This document shows, piece by piece, positions 8,073 through 14,118 of a stretch of DNA of 14,262 nucleotides. Source of the DNA: Clostridia bacterium (GTDB taxonomy: Bacteria > Bacillota > Clostridia > DUPQ01); the NCBI GenBank assembly GCA_030592085.1, contig JAUUZV010000037.1:1-14262 (forward strand). The letters are read 5' to 3'. The translations under genes were made by a program, and so were the position numbers. The notes under the pieces were generated by a model that saw only the letters and a list, made by a program, of their open reading frames with translations, was not told the DNA's origin and made no database searches. Within the stretch, counting starts at the first letter, position 1, and every line of letters starts with the position of its first letter.

Positions 8073-8776
8073 TAATCGCAGGAATGCAAAAAAATTCATT
8101 TGTTGATTATAGGGGTAAAGTCTCAACGGTAGTCTTTACTCCTCTTTGTAACTTTGACTGTTTTTACTGTCATAATGCTCAACTACTAAAAAAATCTGCT
8201 ACAACTCAAGAAGTTATGAGTGAAGAACAGTTCTTTGCTTATTTAACTAAACGTAAAGGACTTATTGATGGGATCGTTGTTAGTGGTGGTGAACCTACCC
8301 TACAAGCTGACTTAGAAGAATTTATATTTAAAATTAAAGAACAAGGATACTTTGTTAAGTTAGATACTAATGGCTATAAACCAGATGTTTTAAAAAATCT
8401 TCTTGATAAAAAATTACTTGATTATGTAGCCATGGACATCAAGGCACCATTTTCAAAATATGAAGAAGTTATAATGAGAAAAATTGATATGTCTAAAATA
8501 AGAGAAAGTATTAATATTCTAATGAATTCTTCTATTGAGTTTGAGTTTAGAACTACAGTTATTCCTACTTTTACATTAGAAGATATAAAAGATATGGTAA
8601 AAGAAATTAGAGGTTGTAAGTATTATGTGTTACAACAATTTCATGAACCTACATGGGCTGATAGATTATCAGATATTAGAAACAAAATGAAACCCCATAA
8701 AAAAGAGTTTTTCAATGAGGCAATTAAAATTTGTCAAGAATATGTTTCACACCCTGAAACACGGGCTCTTAAATAA
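8069..8776 (+). CDS. nrdG: Anaerobic ribonucleoside-triphosphate reductase activating protein (radical SAM)
   Basis: Radical SAM activase that cleaves S-adenosylmethionine to place the glycyl radical on NrdD. The CxxxCxxC cluster motif is CNFDCFYC (Cys27, 31, 34), preceded by VVFTPL. GGEPT, involved in SAM binding, follows near residue 73, and KLDTNGY and MDIKAP are later barrel strands. At 235 residues it belongs to the longer NrdG type, related to pyruvate formate-lyase activase, rather than the about 155-residue E. coli form. The start overlaps the nrdD stop (ATGA) with no good ribosome binding site of its own, so translation is probably coupled. The stop overlaps the convergent recR end by 8 bases. 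PFL activase is an alternative by fold, but the nrdD partner settles the call. Confidence 0.94.
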   Translation: MIIAGMQKNSFVDYRGKVSTVVFTPLCNFDCFYCHNAQLLKKSATTQEVMSEEQFFAYLTKRKGLIDGIVVSGGEPTLQADLEEFIFKIKEQGYFVKLDTNGYKPDVLKNLLDKKLLDYVAMDIKAPFSKYEEVIMRKIDMSKIRESINILMNSSIEFEFRTTVIPTFTLEDIKDMVKEIRGCKYYVLQQFHEPTWADRLSDIRNKMKPHKKEFFNEAIKICQEYVSHPETRALK

Positions 8777-9365
8777 GGACACGACCTTTTAATGCTCGAG
8801 TTAATGTGGCCTCATCAGCATATTCAATATCTGTTCCAACTGATACACCAGAAGCGATTCTGGTGACTTTTATATCAAGAGGTTTAATTAATCTAGATAA
8901 ATATAGAGAAGTTGCTTCACCTTCAATAGTAGGGTTTAAGGCTAGTATGATTTCACTAGTTTGATCATTAAGTCGTTTTAATAATTCTTTAATTTTAATA
9001 TCATCAGGTGATATTCCTTCCATTGGAGATATAACACCGTGAAGAACATGATATAAACCACTATATTCATTAGTTTTTTCTAAAGCAATTACATCTTTAG
9101 AATCTTCTACAACCATAATCATAGTTTTATCTCTACTACCCTTACAAAGTGTGCAAGGACTTGCATCTGCCAGATTACAGCATGTTTCACAATAGGTGAT
9201 TTCACTTTTCGCTTGAGAGATAGCTAGAGATATAAAATCTACTCGCTCATCATCCATTTTTAATACAGCAAAAGCTAATCGTTGTGCCATTTTTCGCCCA
9301 ATTCCAGGGAAAGATTCAAACGCTTCAATTAACTTAGCTAGTGGTTTTGGATAAATTTGACTCAT
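8769..9365 (-). CDS. recR: Recombination mediator RecR
   Basis: Works with RecO (and RecF) to load RecA onto SSB-coated single-stranded gaps during repair. The 198-residue protein has the N-terminal helix-hairpin-helix FPGIGRKMAQRLAF (about 19-32), a C4 zinc finger with Cys59, 62, 71 and 74 (CxxC-x8-CxxC), and a Toprim domain starting at MVVEDSKDVIALE. The conserved C-terminal segment TRIASGVSVGTDIEYAD closes it. The length equals the standard family size. The ATG at 9363-9365 has only a weak AGGG ribosome binding site, but it lies 8 bases behind the ybaB stop, consistent with coupling in a dnaX-ybaB-recR operon, the same order as in Bacillus subtilis and many other bacteria. Confidence 0.97.
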   Translation of the reverse strand: MSQIYPKPLAKLIEAFESFPGIGRKMAQRLAFAVLKMDDERVDFISLAISQAKSEITYCETCCNLADASPCTLCKGSRDKTMIMVVEDSKDVIALEKTNEYSGLYHVLHGVISPMEGISPDDIKIKELLKRLNDQTSEIILALNPTIEGEATSLYLSRLIKPLDIKVTRIASGVSVGTDIEYADEATLTRALKGRVLI

Positions 9366-9373
9366 ATGATACC

Positions 9374-9703
9374 CTAAAATCCTGGAATATTCATGCCACC
9401 AGTTACTCGGCCCATTTTGCTTTCTGTTTCTTTATCAATTTTTTCCATTACCTGGTTAATTGCAGCAACAACTAAATCTTGTAACATTTCCACATCATCG
9501 GGATCCACAACATCTTTTGCTATTTTTAAATCACGTAATTGTTTTTTTCCAGTAAAAGTAACAGTTACTGCACCACCACCAGAATTACCTTCAAAAATAG
9601 TGCTTTCTAATTCAGCCTGTGCTTGTTGCATATCTGCTTGCATTTTTTGAGCTTGTTTCATTAAGTTATTCATGTTATTTCCGCCCATTTGCCCTCTAGC
9701 CAT
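9374..9703 (-). CDS. ybaB: YbaB/EbfC-family nucleoid-associated protein
   Basis: Small dimeric DNA-binding protein of the nucleoid; family members bind DNA as tweezer-like dimers, and the exact role is unsettled. The 109 residues start with a Gly/Asn/Met-rich stretch (MARGQMGGNNMNNLM), then the coiled-coil helix QAQKMQADMQQAQAELE. The beta-rich core includes GGGAVTVTFTGKKQL and the motif VDPDDVEMLQDLVVAAINQ; the tail is GGMNIPGF. The ATG at 9701-9703 is chosen for the GGAGGAG site 5 bases upstream; the longer in-frame start (to 9745) would overlap dnaX and bury this site. It sits 13 bases after dnaX and 8 bases before recR, in one operon. Confidence 0.94.
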   Translation of the reverse strand: MARGQMGGNNMNNLMKQAQKMQADMQQAQAELESTIFEGNSGGGAVTVTFTGKKQLRDLKIAKDVVDPDDVEMLQDLVVAAINQVMEKIDKETESKMGRVTGGMNIPGF

Positions 9704-9716
9704 TTTTTCTCCTCCG

Positions 9717-11288
9717 TTAGTCTTCAAAATTAACTGTAACACCAAGTTCTTTTGCAGCTCTTAGTGTATTATCTTCAAATGTATTAGTATCTGTTTCATC
9801 AGTTTCAACTTTTAAATGAACTATATATTGATTACCAGTAACAAGTTTTATTGCTTTAATTAATGTTTTTAAATTATCTTTAGAATCAAGTATCATATTT
9901 TTATTAAATTCACTAGTAACTAAAACTTGTAATTCCTCACCATTAATTATAACTTTACTTCCTAATAAATAGGGATATACATCAACTTTATTGTCATCCA
10001 CCAAAACATTTATAACTTGTGAAAAATCCAGCGACCCTATGTTTTTTTGTATATTACTTTTTTGCTTTTCTTTAGGTTTTTCTTTCTTGATTACAACTGG
10101 GGGTAATTCCTTAGGTGTAACCTGAATTTGTTTTAAGTTATTTACTTTACGTTCCAATGAAGTAATTCTCTCAAGAAGTGAAGTATCTTCTAATTGAGAG
10201 AGGTTCATTGTAGTAATATTTATTAATACAACCTCTAAATATGTTTTAGGTTGTGATATACGTTTTAATAAAGCATCTGCTACAGAAAGCTCTTTAATTA
10301 TATAAGTCAAATGGTTAGTTTCAATTTGGCTTACCAATCGTTTCATCCGTTGTAAATCATCTAATGTACATTCAATATATTCTTCTGGTTGAGTTACACT
10401 TTTACAAATCAAGAGATTACGATAGTAGTAAAGAATGCTTTGTAATAATTGAGAAGGACTTTTTCCTTCCATTAAGATTTTTCCAGTGATTTCTAATACC
10501 TTTGAAATATTCTTTTCAAAAATAGCTAAAGCAAGTTTTTCCATTGCTAAATCATTTGGTATGCCTGCACATTCAAGAACATCTTTAACTGTAATAGTTT
10601 TTTCATCAAGTGCTAAACATTGATCTAATAAACTAATAGCATTTCGTAGTGCACCATCAGCAATTCTAGCAATCATTTTACTTGCTTTTTCTTCTAATAT
10701 GACACCAGAAGTTCCAATAATTTTATTTAATCTTTGATTAATTCCTTCAACTGTTATCCGATGAAAATCATAACGCTGACATCTTGATAAAATAGTAGCA
10801 GGTAATTTATGTGGTTCAGTAGTAGCTAAAATAAACACGATATGTGATGGTGGCTCTTCTAAGGTTTTTAATAAAGCATTAAAAGCACCTGGTGAAAGCA
10901 TGTGAACTTCATCAATAATATATACTTTAAATTTAACCACTGAAGGAGTATACATAACCTCTTCTCTAATTGTTCGAATATTTTCAACAGAGTTATTTGA
11001 TGCTGCATCAATTTCAATAACATCTAAGATAGTATGATTTAAAATACCAGTGCAATTACTACACTTATTACAAGGGTTTCCATTTTTAGGATCAAGGCAG
11101 TTAATAGCTCTAGCAAAGATAAGGGCCATGGATGTTTTCCCAGTTCCCCTAGTTCCAGTAAATAGATAAGCGTGAGCAATCCTATTTGCCATGACTGATT
11201 TTTTCAACGTTCTAGTGACGTGTTCTTGTTCTACAACATCATTAAATGACAAAGGTCTCCATTCTCTATATAAAGCTTTATATGCCAT
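9717..11288 (-). CDS. dnaX: DNA polymerase III subunits gamma/tau
   Basis: AAA+ motor of the clamp loader that opens and loads the beta clamp and holds polymerase cores together. The 523 residues contain Walker A GTRGTGKT (45-52), a zinc module with Cys64, 73, 76 and 79, Walker B YIIDEVH (123-129) and the SRC arginine-finger motif (168-170). The collar domain runs to about 360, and a charged Lys-rich linker (390-415) leads to a C-terminal tau-like domain. The ATG at 11286-11288 has AGGAGG 5 bases upstream. The gene lies 45 bases after the SRP RNA, in the same direction. The linker encodes a run of seven A bases with an in-frame A AAA AAC heptamer at codons 414-416 that could permit -1 slippage to a 431-residue product. 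Confidence 0.97.
   Translation of the reverse strand: MAYKALYREWRPLSFNDVVEQEHVTRTLKKSVMANRIAHAYLFTGTRGTGKTSMALIFARAINCLDPKNGNPCNKCSNCTGILNHTILDVIEIDAASNNSVENIRTIREEVMYTPSVVKFKVYIIDEVHMLSPGAFNALLKTLEEPPSHIVFILATTEPHKLPATILSRCQRYDFHRITVEGINQRLNKIIGTSGVILEEKASKMIARIADGALRNAISLLDQCLALDEKTITVKDVLECAGIPNDLAMEKLALAIFEKNISKVLEITGKILMEGKSPSQLLQSILYYYRNLLICKSVTQPEEYIECTLDDLQRMKRLVSQIETNHLTYIIKELSVADALLKRISQPKTYLEVVLINITTMNLSQLEDTSLLERITSLERKVNNLKQIQVTPKELPPVVIKKEKPKEKQKSNIQKNIGSLDFSQVINVLVDDNKVDVYPYLLGSKVIINGEELQVLVTSEFNKNMILDSKDNLKTLIKAIKLVTGNQYIVHLKVETDETDTNTFEDNTLRAAKELGVTVNFED
10041..10047 (-). other. Candidate -1 frameshift heptamer in dnaX (A AAA AAC)
   Basis: On the coding strand the codons CAA AAA AAC (414-416) contain the canonical slippery heptamer in the correct phase. 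After a -1 slip the new frame meets TGA 15 codons later, giving about 431 residues, the length of E. coli gamma. I see no strong upstream Shine-Dalgarno-like stimulator or downstream GC-rich hairpin, so this is only a candidate. Confidence 0.3.
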
Positions 11289-11306
11289 GGGTCCTCCTAC
11301 TTATTA

Positions 11307-11315
11307 ATTATACCA
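11307..11315 (-). promoter_or_regulatory. Possible extended -10 promoter for dnaX
   Basis: On the minus strand TGG-TATAAT lies about 19 bases before the dnaX start, between it and the SRP RNA 3' end. No convincing -35 is seen. It would give a very short leader that still contains the AGGAGG site. Confidence 0.35.
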
Positions 11316-11333
11316 AATAAACATAAAATGATA

Positions 11334-11600
<267 letters not shown>

Positions 11601-11606
11601 AAAAAT

Positions 11607-11635
11607 ATTATACCTTAATCAAAATTAGTAAACAA
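11607..11635 (-). promoter_or_regulatory. Promoter of the SRP RNA gene
   Basis: On the minus strand TTGTTT (11630-11635), a 17-base spacer and a perfect TATAAT (11607-11612) lie 7 bases before the predicted RNA 5' end. Directly upstream is the terminator U-tract of small RNA 1. Confidence 0.8.
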
Positions 11636-11639
11636 GGGC

Positions 11640-11751
11640 AAAAAAAAAGAGAGAACCAACTTTTATAATAATAATAACAACGTTATGTGGTGTCTCTCAA
11701 TTTAAATGAACTAATATCTATGTTCATTTTGGGAATATAAATGAAAAATCT
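11640..11751 (-). ncRNA. Candidate small RNA 1 (family A) with UUCCC loop and own terminator
   Basis: Predicted transcript of about 112 bases on the minus strand, not a family I recognise. Near its 5' end TTCATTT (11739-11745) pairs with AAATGAA (11723-11729), exposing a 9-base loop that contains TTCCC. It ends in a hairpin (11649-11698) whose arms pair GAGAGA with TCTCTC and ACCA with TGGT around one bulged base, followed by nine U (11640-11648), a textbook intrinsic terminator on this strand only. The AAATGAAC segment can alternatively pair with GTTCATTT at 11704-11711, an exclusive second fold. No ORF of note is present. Small RNA 2 repeats this design. Confidence 0.55.
11715..11747 (-). 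repeat. 33-bp core repeat, copy 1 (hairpin I of small RNA family A)
   Basis: Matches 11911-11943 at 32 of 33 positions; the single difference (T versus C) falls in the predicted loop. The copies are 196 bases apart and have the same orientation. Each spans the TTCATTT / AAATGAA hairpin with its TTCCC loop. Confidence 0.85.
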
Positions 11752-11757
11752 ACTTAT

Positions 11758-11787
11758 AGTATACCCTTTTATATACCGTATAATCAA
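11758..11787 (-). promoter_or_regulatory. Promoter for small RNA 1
   Basis: On the minus strand TTGATT (11782-11787), an 18-base spacer and TATACT (11758-11763) lie 7 bases ahead of the predicted start near 11751. Confidence 0.6.
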
Positions 11788-11834
11788 GTAGAATTTAAAA
11801 AACTTAGAAAATATTTATAAAAAAATTTAAAATC

Positions 11835-11948
11835 AAAAAAAAGAGACTGTTTAGGGTAAAATAATAAATAATAATAACGTTTTTGCTTCAGTCTCTAACT
11901 CATATTAAATTATCTATGTTCATTTCGGGAATATAAATGAAAATTATT
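11835..11948 (-). ncRNA. Candidate small RNA 2 (family A) with UUCCC loop and own terminator
   Basis: Predicted transcript of about 114 bases on the minus strand, a diverged copy of small RNA 1. TTCATTT (11935-11941) pairs with AAATGAA (11919-11925) around the loop ATATTCCCG. The 3' hairpin pairs AGAGACTG (minus strand, from 11896) with CAGTCTCT (ending at 11842), followed by a run of U down to 11835. The large loop of this terminator holds another C-run (TTACCCTAAA) and shares an AACGTT plus TTATTATT stretch with copy 1. Stem sequence differs from copy 1 while pairing is kept. The alternative GTTCATTT pairing of copy 1 is missing. Confidence 0.55.
11911..11943 (-). repeat. 33-bp core repeat, copy 2 (hairpin I of small RNA family A)
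   Basis: Second copy of the core at 11715-11747, with one substitution. Flanking sequence is clearly more diverged than the core, which points to selection on this hairpin rather than to a very recent duplication. Confidence 0.85.
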
Positions 11949-11954
11949 ATCTTA

Positions 11955-11983
11955 ATTGTACTCTTTTAAACTCAAGATGTAAA
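11955..11983 (-). promoter_or_regulatory. Promoter for small RNA 2
   Basis: On the minus strand TTTACA (11978-11983), a 17-base spacer and TACAAT (11955-11960) sit 7 bases before the predicted start near 11948. It occupies the same relative position as the promoter of small RNA 1. Confidence 0.6.
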
Positions 11984-11992
11984 TAAATTATG

Positions 11993-12076
11993 AAAAAAAG
12001 AGAAAGAAGAAAGAGGCTATATTTTGTAAGGGATTAAAGATATGATAAATACGGGGATTGTAAGTAGCCTCTTTCA
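11993..12076 (-). ncRNA. Candidate small RNA 3 (family B), single long hairpin with C-rich loop
   Basis: On the minus strand a perfect 11-bp stem, GAAAGAGGCTA (12065-12075) with TAGCCTCTTTC (12009-12019), encloses a 45-base loop that contains ATCCCCGT and ATCCCTT. The 3' arm is followed by a pyrimidine run ending in seven U (11993-11999), terminator-like on this strand; on the plus strand the stem is followed by ATATAAT and not by a U-tract. The loop core CCCCGTA...TTATCATAT (plus 12040-12056) recurs in small RNA 4 with one mismatch in 17. I do not recognise the family. Confidence 0.45.
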
Positions 12077-12081
12077 TATAA

Positions 12082-12111
12082 TATATACCCAGTTAAGTTT
12101 TGGTAAAACAA
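12082..12111 (-). promoter_or_regulatory. Possible promoter for small RNA 3
   Basis: On the minus strand TTGTTT (12106-12111), an 18-base spacer and TATATA (12082-12087). Nearby TATATT and TATTAT offer alternative -10 positions, so the exact start is uncertain. Confidence 0.4.
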
Positions 12112-12151
12112 AAAAGTTCATTTATTGTTAATTATTTTAAATTTATTTATG

Positions 12152-12242
12152 GGTAAAAGAAAAGAGACTGTTAATTTGGGGGGAATATTATAGAAATATG
12201 ATAATTACGGGGTTATGATACAGTCTCTTTTTATTTAATTAT
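12152..12242 (-). ncRNA. Candidate small RNA 4 (family B), single long hairpin with C-rich loop
   Basis: On the minus strand a perfect 12-bp stem, AAAAGAGACTGT (12220-12231) with ACAGTCTCTTTT (12160-12171), encloses a 48-base loop with AACCCCGT and a run of six C (ATTCCCCCC). The 3' arm ends in UCUUUUCUUUU. Compared with small RNA 3 the stem changes G-C to A-U pairs while staying paired, and the CCCCGTA loop core (plus 12196-12212) is kept. The stem is also followed by T-rich DNA on the plus strand, so for this unit alone a bidirectional terminator is a fair alternative. Confidence 0.45.
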
Positions 12243-12248
12243 GTATTT

Positions 12249-12254
12249 ATTATA
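12249..12254 (-). promoter_or_regulatory. -10 element for small RNA 4
   Basis: Perfect TATAAT on the minus strand, 7 bases before the predicted start near 12242. The -35 region (12272-12277, ACACTT) is poor, which would fit an activator-dependent promoter using the tandem site just upstream. Confidence 0.4.
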
Positions 12255-12282
12255 CCTTTAGAATGTATCGAAAGTGTGAATG

Positions 12283-12308
12283 AATTGTTAACAATTTGTG
12301 AACAAATT
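12283..12308. promoter_or_regulatory. Tandem palindromic operator candidate between small RNA 4 and galU
   Basis: Two overlapping perfect inverted repeats, AATTGTTAACAATT (12283-12296) and AATTTGT-GA-ACAAATT (12293-12308), contain TTGTTAACAA and TTGTGAACAA spaced 11 bp apart. Read as half-sites this is TGTTAA-N5-TGTGAA, or TTAACA-N5-TGAACA, the direct-repeat style bound by OmpR/PhoB-family regulators such as WalR or PhoP. It lies about 50-60 bp upstream of both predicted starts. Confidence 0.4.
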
Positions 12309-12319
12309 ACTATGTTTTA

Positions 12320-12348
12320 TTAAGTCATTAATAATAATAGTGTATAAT
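12320..12348 (+). promoter_or_regulatory. Promoter of galU
   Basis: TTAAGT (12320-12325), a 17-base spacer and a perfect TATAAT (12343-12348). The -35 is weak. The predicted start near 12355 leaves a leader of about 24 bases carrying AAAGGGAG. Confidence 0.5.
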
Positions 12349-12378
12349 AAACATATCATGACAAAGGGAGATAAAAAA

Positions 12379-13248
12379 GTGAAAGTAACAAAAGCTATTA
12401 TACCTGCTGCTGGATTGGGAACACGTTTTTTACCAGCTACAAAAGCACAGCCTAAAGAAATGTTACCATTAGTAGATAAACCAACTATACAATATATTGT
12501 TGAAGAAGCAGTTGCCTCTGGAATCACAGATATTATTATTATTTCTGGAAGAGGGAAGCGAGCTATTGAAGATCACTTTGATAAATCATATGAATTAGAA
12601 GATATTTTACAAAAAAAAGAAAAATATGATTTACTAGAAAATGTAAAACGTATTTCAGAGATGGCTAATATTTATTATGTGCGGCAAAAAGAACCAAAAG
12701 GATTAGGGCATGCCATTTTATGTGCAAAATCTTTTATTGGAAATGAACCATTTGCTGTAATGTTAGGTGACGATGTAGTGCAAGGAGAAATTCCTTGTAT
12801 TGGCCAACTTATGGAAGTTTATGAAAAATATCAACAAACAATTATTGGAGTACAGCCAGTAAAAGAAGAAAATGTATGTGATTATGGTATTGTTGATTGT
12901 GATCAACTTGATCAAAGAGTTTACACAATCAACGGAATGGTTGAAAAACCATCCATAGAGAATGCTCCATCAAATATTGCTATTTTAGGAAGATATATAA
13001 TTGTCCCAGAAATTTTTGATATTTTACAAACTCTACCTCCTGGGAAGAACGGAGAAATCCAGTTAACTGATGCATTACAAGAATTACAAAAAACACATCC
13101 TTCGTATGCATATGATTTTATTGGTAAACGATATGATGTTGGTAAAAAATTAGGATTTTTACAAGCAACTATGGAAATTGCTTTATCGCGAGAAGATTTA
13201 GCTGATGATGTTAAAAAATATATTAAAGAATTAGCTAAAAGCTTATAA
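12379..13248 (+). CDS. galU: UTP-glucose-1-phosphate uridylyltransferase (UDP-glucose pyrophosphorylase)
   Basis: Makes UDP-glucose from UTP and glucose 1-phosphate for envelope glycolipids and teichoic acid glucosylation (GtaB in Bacillus). The 289-residue protein opens with KAIIPAAGLGTRFLPATKA and PKEMLPLVDKPTIQYIVEEA, the nucleotidyltransferase signature and substrate loop. It continues with RGKRAIEDHFD, LGHAILCAK, the metal-site-containing VMLGDDVV, NGMVEKP, GRYI, and GKNGEIQLTDA. I chose the GTG at 12379 because GGGAG lies 8 bases upstream; the in-frame ATG at 12358 has no such site and falls almost on the predicted transcript start. The stop codon directly abuts the stop of the convergent ttcA-like gene, with no bases between. 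Confidence 0.95.
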   Translation: MKVTKAIIPAAGLGTRFLPATKAQPKEMLPLVDKPTIQYIVEEAVASGITDIIIISGRGKRAIEDHFDKSYELEDILQKKEKYDLLENVKRISEMANIYYVRQKEPKGLGHAILCAKSFIGNEPFAVMLGDDVVQGEIPCIGQLMEVYEKYQQTIIGVQPVKEENVCDYGIVDCDQLDQRVYTINGMVEKPSIENAPSNIAILGRYIIVPEIFDILQTLPPGKNGEIQLTDALQELQKTHPSYAYDFIGKRYDVGKKLGFLQATMEIALSREDLADDVKKYIKELAKSL

Positions 13249-13956
13249 TTACCAACCAGAAATATGATTTCTTTTTATAACACCAAATAGATTAGCCCGA
13301 TAATGGGGGTTTTCTAATGACATGGTTCTTATTAATTGTCTTATATCACTTCTGGTAGTTTTACCATCTACAGTACAAGGATTATTAACAGTGATTAATT
13401 TATTAAGATTTATATAATATCTAACATCTTTTTCGTAAGAGTATGCCAGTGGTCTAATAACATAAATATTTTTTTTAGATAAATAAGTAATAGGTGAAAA
13501 GGTATTTAAACGACCTTCATAAAACATACTCATAAGAAAGGTTTCAAGGAGATCATCTTTATTATGTCCAAGAGCCACTTTATTAAACCCTTGTTTTTGA
13601 AGAGTGTCATTTAATGCACCGCGTCTCATATTAGCGCAAAGTGAACAAGGATTACTTTCTTTTCTTACGTCAAATACTACTTCTTTAATATGAGTGTTAA
13701 TAACTTCATATGGAACGTCTATGGCTTTACATTGTGAAGATATGGTCTCTGTATCAAAACCATCATATCCAAGCGCTACAGTGAATGCCTTTAACTCAAA
13801 TTTTACTGGCAAATAACGACGTTGATTAGCTAATACATGAAGAAGAGCTAAAGAGTCTTTTCCCCCAGATACTCCTATCGCAATTCTATCGCCATCTTCT
13901 ATCATCTTATAATCTTTGATTGCATTTCTTACTTGTCCTGCTAATACACTTCCCAT
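13249..13956 (-). CDS. ttcA: TtcA-family tRNA 2-thiolation protein (PP-loop ATPase)
   Basis: ATP-dependent tRNA sulfurtransferase family; E. coli TtcA makes 2-thiocytidine at tRNA position 32. The 235 residues contain the PP-loop SGGKDS (30-35), the PCSLCANMRRG motif with Cys104 and Cys107, GHNKDDLLET, RPLAYSYEKDVRYY and NNPC with Cys194. These three cysteines match the [4Fe-4S] ligands known for TtcA; the E. coli PCxLC second cysteine is Asp here (PCTVD), and it is not a ligand there. The ATG at 13954-13956 has GAGGTGA 4 bases upstream. The exact substrate position in this organism is inferred; TtuA or TilS-like roles are less likely because their extra zinc fingers and domains are absent. 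It is transcribed divergently from a tRNA gene. Confidence 0.82.
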   Translation of the reverse strand: MGSVLAGQVRNAIKDYKMIEDGDRIAIGVSGGKDSLALLHVLANQRRYLPVKFELKAFTVALGYDGFDTETISSQCKAIDVPYEVINTHIKEVVFDVRKESNPCSLCANMRRGALNDTLQKQGFNKVALGHNKDDLLETFLMSMFYEGRLNTFSPITYLSKKNIYVIRPLAYSYEKDVRYYINLNKLITVNNPCTVDGKTTRSDIRQLIRTMSLENPHYRANLFGVIKRNHISGW

Positions 13957-13973
13957 TGGTCACCTCTTAAAAT

Positions 13974-14002
13974 AGTATAAATGAAAAAATACATATAGAC
14001 AA
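13974..14002 (-). promoter_or_regulatory. Promoter of the ttcA-like gene
   Basis: On the minus strand TTGTCT (13997-14002), a 17-base spacer and TATACT (13974-13979). Its -35 occupies almost the same bases as the -35 of the divergent tRNA-Pro promoter. Confidence 0.55.
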
Positions 14003-14024
14003 CATAGACAATTTATAGTAAAAT
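13996..14024 (+). promoter_or_regulatory. Promoter of tRNA-Pro
   Basis: TAGACA (13996-14001), a 17-base spacer and TAAAAT (14019-14024), about 18 bases before the tRNA. TAGACAA is present twice nearby (13996-14002 and 14005-14011). Confidence 0.55.
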
Positions 14025-14042
14025 TATTTTCGCTAAGCATAT

Positions 14043-14118
14043 CGGGATGTAGCGCAGGTGGTAGCGCACATGGTTTGGGACCATGGGGCCGCAGGTTCGA
14101 GTCCTGTCATCCCGACCA
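14043..14118 (+). tRNA. tRNA-Pro (anticodon UGG)
   Basis: A full cloverleaf is visible. The acceptor arms CGGGATG (14043-14049) and CATCCCG (14108-14114) pair perfectly. The D-stem GCGC/GCGC and anticodon stem CATGG/CCATG enclose a 7-base loop with TGG at 14076-14078, and the T-loop reads GGTTCGAGTCC. The discriminator A and an encoded CCA end the gene. UGG reads proline CCN codons. Confidence 0.96.

Noticed and set aside
10048..10068. Second A-run (AAG CAA AAA AGT) in dnaX as a frameshift site
   Set aside because: In the reading frame it does not form an X XXY YYZ heptamer.
11649..12231. CRISPR array
   Set aside because: The units are irregularly spaced, differ in sequence, are long hairpins and have no equal-length unique spacers or cas genes.
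11649..12231. MITEs or insertion-sequence remnants
   Set aside because: No target-site duplications are evident, and most units end in a U-tract on only one strand and carry promoter hexamers. Not fully excluded without a genome-wide copy search.
12285..12305. Rex operator (TTGTTAA-N4-TTAACAA)
   Set aside because: The half-sites are direct and 11 bp apart; the required inverted pair with a 4-base spacer is not present.
12298..12378. N-terminal extension of GalU from the GTG at 12298
   Set aside because: It would run through the promoter and operator region, and known homologues begin at the residues encoded from 12379.
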